From Halobacteriovorax sp. HLS (GTDB lineage: Bacteria; Bdellovibrionota; Bacteriovoracia; Bacteriovoracales; Bacteriovoracaceae), in assembly GCF_004006665.1 (NCBI RefSeq), contig NZ_QOCL01000016.1:124001-188000 (forward strand): 64,000 nt of DNA. Direction: 5' to 3'. Position numbers and translations under genes: made by a program. The notes beneath the pieces were generated by a model. The model made no database searches. It was given only the letters and a program-made list of their open reading frames with translations, and was not told the origin of the DNA. Shown one piece after another: positions 60,141 through 64,000 of the stretch. Position 1 is the first letter of the stretch; the number at the start of each line of letters is the position of its first letter.

Positions 60141-62085
60141 TCTACCTCTACTTATAGAAATAGAAATAAATAGTAATTGCAATCTTGCATGCTCCTATTG
60201 CCCCAATTCTATCGATGGATACTCATCCTCTAGAGAAATGGATCTTGAGCTATATACAAAGTTGTTATTACAATTAAAAGAGAAAGGCTATAAGGGAAAG
60301 TTAGCGTTTGATTTTTATAACGAACCAATGGACACACCAAACTTTGATAGATTTGTTGAGCTTGCAAAGAAAACTCTACCATCTTCATTTTTGAGTTTGT
60401 ATTCAAATGGTACTAAAATTTTAAATAAAGATAGGCTTGTAGATATTATCGATAAAGGTATTTGCGAAATTGTTATTACCAAGCACGAAGCGATAAAGAA
60501 ATTACCTATTGAGAGTTTCTATGACGATTTAGAACTATCAATAAAATCTAAAGTATCCATAAGGGATTATCAAAACTTAGTTTTAACAAATAGAAGTGGT
60601 AGTCTTAAAGTTGGTGAAAAGGGAGATTTTTCAAAACATTCCTGTTCTGTGCCATCATTGATGTTTACCGTTACTGTTGATGGTGATGTACTACCTTGCT
60701 TTGAAGATGCTTATCGAAAACATAGTTTAGGAAATATAAAGTCTGATAATGTGATTGATATCTGGAACAGTAAAGACTCTCATCAATTTCGTTGTGATTT
60801 AAAGACAGGACAGCGACAAAAGTATGAAATCTGTAAAGACTGTAATCGCTTAGATGCAGATAATACCAAATTAAATAGAGATAAGCACTTTCTTGGAGAC
60901 GAGGAGATTGTAGCTATCTCCCAAGTTCTTAGGTCTGGAAACCTCTTTAGATACCAAAGTAACGATGGTCTATGTACGCAGTTTGAAAAAGCAATGGCCA
61001 ATAAGCTTGGAACATCTTTTGCTCATCTTGTTACAAGTGGTACTAACGCCTTAGTATGTGCTTTAGTGGCCGCTGGAATTAGCCCTGGAGATGAGGTTAT
61101 TATTCCATCTTATACATTTGTGGCCACAGCTACAGCAGTTCTAATTTGTGGTGGTATTCCTATTATCGCAGAGGTTGATCATACTCTACTTATAGATATT
61201 TCTAGTATTAAAGGTCTTATTAGTGAACGTACTAAAGCAATTATTCCTGTACATATGGATGGGCTCTGCTGCGACATGGACTCTATTATGGAAATTTCAA
61301 AACAGAATAATCTAAAGGTAATAGAAGATGCAGCTCAGGCCAAGGGCGGGTTGTATAAAGGGCGTTATCTTGGAACGATCGGTGACTTTGGTTGCTTTTC
61401 TTATAATAAAGATAAGATTCTAACTGCTGGGGAAGGTGGACTTGTCATTACGAACTCTCGTGAAAATTATGAAAAGCTTTGTTTAATATCTGATGGAGCA
61501 TTTAGCTTTAGTCCACACCATAGTAACTTCTTTAAACATCAATCTCCATTTCTTGGTTTCTCCATGAGAGTGAGCGAGATAACAGGAGCAATACTAGGAG
61601 TTCAGCTTGAAAAAATGGATAGAATTTTAGAAAGATATAAACATATTAAAGAAATTTTCAATATGAACTTTATAAATAATTCTCTCGTAAGAAACTCATG
61701 TGGTCATGATCCACAGGGGGAGTGTAATATAAATATAATGCTTGAATGCGATGGGCCTAATGTGGCATCTATTTTAGGTAATCTACTCAGAGAGAGAAGA
61801 ATTATTGCGGCACCTCCATCGATACGCCCAGCTCATGTGGCCTGGAAGTGGGCAAAGCTTCTTAAAAAAGATCCTTTCCTAGTTTCAGCTAGGAATCCAT
61901 ATTTACTTACAGATAAAAAGTATAATTATAATTCTTTTAATTATTTAAACTCCATTAATAATGTTGCTCGAACAGTAAGGATTGAGATCGATATTCATTG
62001 GAGTGATGAAGAAATAACAAAGGTTTCAGAACTAATTAATGAGGCAGTAGAGATAACTAAAAGAAGTATCTCAGAAGAAAGATAA
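60133..62085 (+). CDS. radical SAM domain fused to DegT-type aminotransferase
   Basis: Residues 1-250: radical SAM enzyme with CNLACSYCPN (Cys 16, 20, 23) and a SPASM end (CSVPSLMFTVTVDGDVLPC, HSLGNIKSDNVIDIWN, CKDCNRL). Residues about 257-645: DegT/DnrJ/EryC1 PLP sugar aminotransferase (SGTNALVCALVAAGISPGDE, IEDAAQAKGG, FSYNKDKILTAGEGG with the likely PLP lysine near residue 427). Both halves appear complete. The pairing would let one polypeptide reduce or rearrange and then transaminate a nucleotide-sugar or a lipid-linked sugar; this is inference. 650 aa. Overlaps the previous gene and the convergent gene. Confidence 0.85.
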   Translation: MNNLPLLIEIEINSNCNLACSYCPNSIDGYSSSREMDLELYTKLLLQLKEKGYKGKLAFDFYNEPMDTPNFDRFVELAKKTLPSSFLSLYSNGTKILNKDRLVDIIDKGICEIVITKHEAIKKLPIESFYDDLELSIKSKVSIRDYQNLVLTNRSGSLKVGEKGDFSKHSCSVPSLMFTVTVDGDVLPCFEDAYRKHSLGNIKSDNVIDIWNSKDSHQFRCDLKTGQRQKYEICKDCNRLDADNTKLNRDKHFLGDEEIVAISQVLRSGNLFRYQSNDGLCTQFEKAMANKLGTSFAHLVTSGTNALVCALVAAGISPGDEVIIPSYTFVATATAVLICGGIPIIAEVDHTLLIDISSIKGLISERTKAIIPVHMDGLCCDMDSIMEISKQNNLKVIEDAAQAKGGLYKGRYLGTIGDFGCFSYNKDKILTAGEGGLVITNSRENYEKLCLISDGAFSFSPHHSNFFKHQSPFLGFSMRVSEITGAILGVQLEKMDRILERYKHIKEIFNMNFINNSLVRNSCGHDPQGECNINIMLECDGPNVASILGNLLRERRIIAAPPSIRPAHVAWKWAKLLKKDPFLVSARNPYLLTDKKYNYNSFNYLNSINNVARTVRIEIDIHWSDEEITKVSELINEAVEITKRSISEER

Positions 62086-62434
62086 ATTTGTGAAAAAGGC
62101 TAACTTTAATATTTACTAGTCCTAGGAATAACAAATTGTCTGTAGGTTCATCGCACTGACTAGCTTCTTTTAAAGATTTGGTGATAAAACTTTTTTCTTT
62201 TGAAAGTAAGTTTGGTCCCCAGTAGAAGTGAGCAGTAGGTTCACCTCTATACCAGAAGAGAATGACATCAAATCTCTTTATTGACGAAAGATCAGCAGCG
62301 CTAACGGTGTAGATATTGTTGACTCGTAGAAGTGGCATCATTGAATCTGAGACGATTTTTATGAAATAAAGGTTTTTTTCCTCTATTTCATGCTTTATTT
62401 CCAAAAATTGTTTATAATTAGTTACATTGGTCAT
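62057..62434 (-). CDS. small S24/S26-type serine peptidase-like protein
   Basis: IVSDSMMPLLRVNNIYTV carries the SxSMxP signature of signal-peptidase-I or LexA-type peptidases (Ser nucleophile near residue 31). A second block, ITKSLKEASQCDEP, resembles the TKGDNN-type second motif. 125 aa; the C-terminus is hydrophobic (KFIFLLRYFF). It could mature a peptide tied to the glycan or RiPP-like pathway. Its 3' end overlaps the aminotransferase fusion by 29 bp, and the ABC permease begins 3 bp from its start on the other strand. Confidence 0.6.
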   Translation of the reverse strand: MTNVTNYKQFLEIKHEIEEKNLYFIKIVSDSMMPLLRVNNIYTVSAADLSSIKRFDVILFWYRGEPTAHFYWGPNLLSKEKSFITKSLKEASQCDEPTDNLLFLGLVNIKVSLFHKFIFLLRYFF

Positions 62435-62436
62435 AT

Positions 62437-63201
62437 ATGAATAATTTTTTAAGAATATCTCTTATTTTAACAAGAACTCAGCTTAAGTCTAGATACAGAT
62501 CTACTTTTGCTGGAGCTATTTGGGTTATTGTTAATCCTATATTACTATTCATAGCACACGCAATTATTTTCAATCAAATCGTAAAAATTAATGTTCCAAA
62601 CTATTTTCTATTCTTGCTCGCGAGCTTAATACCTTGGACGTTTATTGTCGGCAATATAAATATGGTTACTCCTATCCTCGTTACAAATAGAGAGTTTTTG
62701 AATTCCTTTAATTTAAACCCCCTTGTCTTAATTATTTCTCAAGTTCTTGATAACTTTATAAATTTCCTAATTAGCTTCATTGTAATATTTTGTGGAGTAT
62801 TTTTATATGTTGGTACTTCAATTATTGATCTTAGCTATTTATTGATTCCAATATGTGTCTTAAACCTTTTAGTCTTTTGCTTAGGAGCTTCAATACTTTG
62901 TTCAACGATGCACGTTTATTTTAGAGATACTCAGTACTTTTTAAATTTTATCAATAGTATAATGTATTTACTAACGCCAATCTTTTATCCTGTTGAGATG
63001 GTTCCTCAGTGGGCAAAGATATTTGTAACTCTGAATCCATATTTTATAATGATTCATCCATTTCAGATAATCTTTAATAATTATAATGAACTCTCTATGA
63101 TGAATCCTCTTATAGGCTCTTCGTTTTTAGGATGGGGGATATTGTGTTTTAGTTTAATTATATGGAATCGTCAAAGGGATGGTATGTATGCAGCCCTCTA
63201 G
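62437..63201 (+). CDS. ABC-2 type glycan exporter permease (Wzm/TagG-like)
   Basis: Six hydrophobic helices with the ABC-2 marks FAGAIWVIVNPILLF near the start and HVYFRDTQYFLNFINSIMYL and PVEMVPQWAKIFVTLNP near the end match O-antigen or teichoic acid exporters. 254 aa is normal for Wzm. It moves a lipid-linked glycan across the inner membrane with the ATPase at 63188. The genes overlap by 14 bp. Confidence 0.9.
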   Translation: MNNFLRISLILTRTQLKSRYRSTFAGAIWVIVNPILLFIAHAIIFNQIVKINVPNYFLFLLASLIPWTFIVGNINMVTPILVTNREFLNSFNLNPLVLIISQVLDNFINFLISFIVIFCGVFLYVGTSIIDLSYLLIPICVLNLLVFCLGASILCSTMHVYFRDTQYFLNFINSIMYLLTPIFYPVEMVPQWAKIFVTLNPYFIMIHPFQIIFNNYNELSMMNPLIGSSFLGWGILCFSLIIWNRQRDGMYAAL

Positions 63202-63970
63202 AGAAAAAATAATTTCTATCCACAATTTTTCGTTCGAATATGATGTTAAATTCTATAAGAAAAATAATGATTTAAGACAACTCTTTGTTGAGATTTTCAC
63301 TTCACCTTTAAAATCATTCTTTGATAAGAATCAAAAAAACTATGTTCTAAAAGATATTAACTTAGAAGTTTTTAGTGGTGATCGAGTAGGTATTCTTGGA
63401 GTTAATGGTTGTGGTAAGACAACCCTTTGTCGTCAGTTGGCCGGAATGGGAAAAAAAAATGATTTTGTTCTAACAAAAGATTTAAAGGCCATTTTAAATA
63501 CTGATGTAGCGGCATTTCCAGAGCTTACTGGAAGGGAGAATATAGAGGTTCTAGTAAATCTTCTCTATATGGATAAATCAAGTGAAGAAAGAAAGAAAAT
63601 CATTGAAGATGCTGTGAGTTTTAGTGATATTGATAACTTTATTGATACACCATTTAAAAATTACTCTAAAGGTATGAAGGCCAGAGTTTTTCTCTCTTCA
63701 ATATCTTCAACTCCTTCTAAACTTCTAATTTTAGATGAAGTCTTCGACGGTGCGGATACTTTCTTTAGTGAGAAAATAGCTGTTAGGGTCAAGAAAATGA
63801 TTGCTGCGTCTGGTGCTGTTTTATTTGTGAGTCATGATTTAGAAAAAATTAAAGAGATATGCAATAGAGTGATCGTATTAAAAGATGGAGAGATCATTTA
63901 TGATGGATCAACTATCGCGGGGATAAAGTCTTACTTAATGAACTGTCGTCCAGATCTTTCAGAAATTTAG
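63188..63970 (+). CDS. ABC glycan exporter ATP-binding protein (Wzt/TagH-like)
   Basis: Start ATG 63188 (MQPSREKI); ATG 63179 is possible but too close to its AAAGGG site. Walker A is GVNGCGKTTL, signature KNYSKGMKARVFLS, Walker B LLILDEVFDGAD and the H loop SHDLEK. An N-terminal YVLKDINLEVFSGDRVGILG is usual. It lacks the C-terminal glycan-binding domain of long Wzt proteins (260 aa), so it is of the short TagH/KpsT type. Together with the permease it exports the glycan of this locus. Confidence 0.9.
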   Translation: MQPSREKIISIHNFSFEYDVKFYKKNNDLRQLFVEIFTSPLKSFFDKNQKNYVLKDINLEVFSGDRVGILGVNGCGKTTLCRQLAGMGKKNDFVLTKDLKAILNTDVAAFPELTGRENIEVLVNLLYMDKSSEERKKIIEDAVSFSDIDNFIDTPFKNYSKGMKARVFLSSISSTPSKLLILDEVFDGADTFFSEKIAVRVKKMIAASGAVLFVSHDLEKIKEICNRVIVLKDGEIIYDGSTIAGIKSYLMNCRPDLSEI

Positions 63971-64000
63971 AAAACCCCTGTTCTAGTTCAGTGAAGTCAT

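Overview
The window is AT-rich DNA (roughly one third G+C by eye) from a Gram-negative bacterium with an outer membrane (TolC/RND pump, lipoproteins, glycan export ABC transporter, many Sec signal peptides). The gene mix, the prepilin with phage-fibre-like repeats and the many secreted proteins fit a Bdellovibrio-like predator of low G+C, most like Halobacteriovorax/Bacteriovorax. That placement is inference; no rRNA is present to test it.

Layout. 1-7.6 kb: a small secreted peptide, a pentapeptide-like protein, an XRE regulator, then a same-strand run (vWA-like secreted protein, MutY, secreted DNase I-fold enzyme, PEGA-type lipoprotein), facing a twitch-type radical SAM gene that lies just behind RNase P RNA. 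8-14 kb: TolC plus an RND pump without an adaptor gene, then a zinc-ribbon coiled-coil protein and a PilZ protein. 14-17.4 kb: overlapping aroC-aroB-aroA. 17.4-21 kb: a PLA2-like lipoprotein and a module SxtJ-like / DUF5989 / carbamoyltransferase / SGNH hydrolase. The SGNH frame continues far upstream of its first ATG and has no standard start codon.

21-26.5 kb is an accessory island beside a tRNA gene with CAU anticodon. Three units stand in tandem. Each starts with a repeat of exactly 188 bp that begins GGTGGTCCAT (a CCACCA end on the other strand) and ends at a start codon. The repeat carries a promoter and drives a different short cargo gene in each unit: a 21-codon remnant, a 134-aa protein and a 166-aa protein. 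Two units then share a 26-bp downstream block and an opposing Rha-family gene. A direct repeat of about 70 bp, containing a terminator and the tRNA CCA end, brackets the unit next to the tRNA. ORF6N protein genes lie at the far end (intact) and inside the last unit (relic). No integrase is present. This looks like an array of small non-autonomous elements that swap cargo genes, and it is the best candidate for an undescribed system here.

26.5-37.5 kb is housekeeping: dapF, VanZ-like, TlyA, LOG-type phosphoribohydrolase, membrane-anchored cytochrome c, gamma carbonic anhydrase-like protein, DUF2288, DUF374 acyltransferase, YceI, YkgJ, a class A beta-lactamase-like hydrolase and a PAS histidine kinase.

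37.5-64 kb is a glycan and surface locus: glycosyltransferases (GT9, GT2, GT4 types, a polytopic TMTC-like protein), radical SAM proteins, an HPr-kinase-like protein, a methyltransferase, a medium-chain dehydrogenase, a second carbamoyltransferase, a radical SAM-aminotransferase fusion, an S24/S26-like peptidase and a Wzm/Wzt-like transporter. The rightmost genes (55.7-64 kb) overlap like an operon and probably build, carbamoylate and export one glycan. The same stretch holds a prepilin with a long repeat-rich passenger, a papain-like protease and a standalone tail-fibre chaperone (S74) domain. Convergent neighbours repeatedly overlap at their stop codons.
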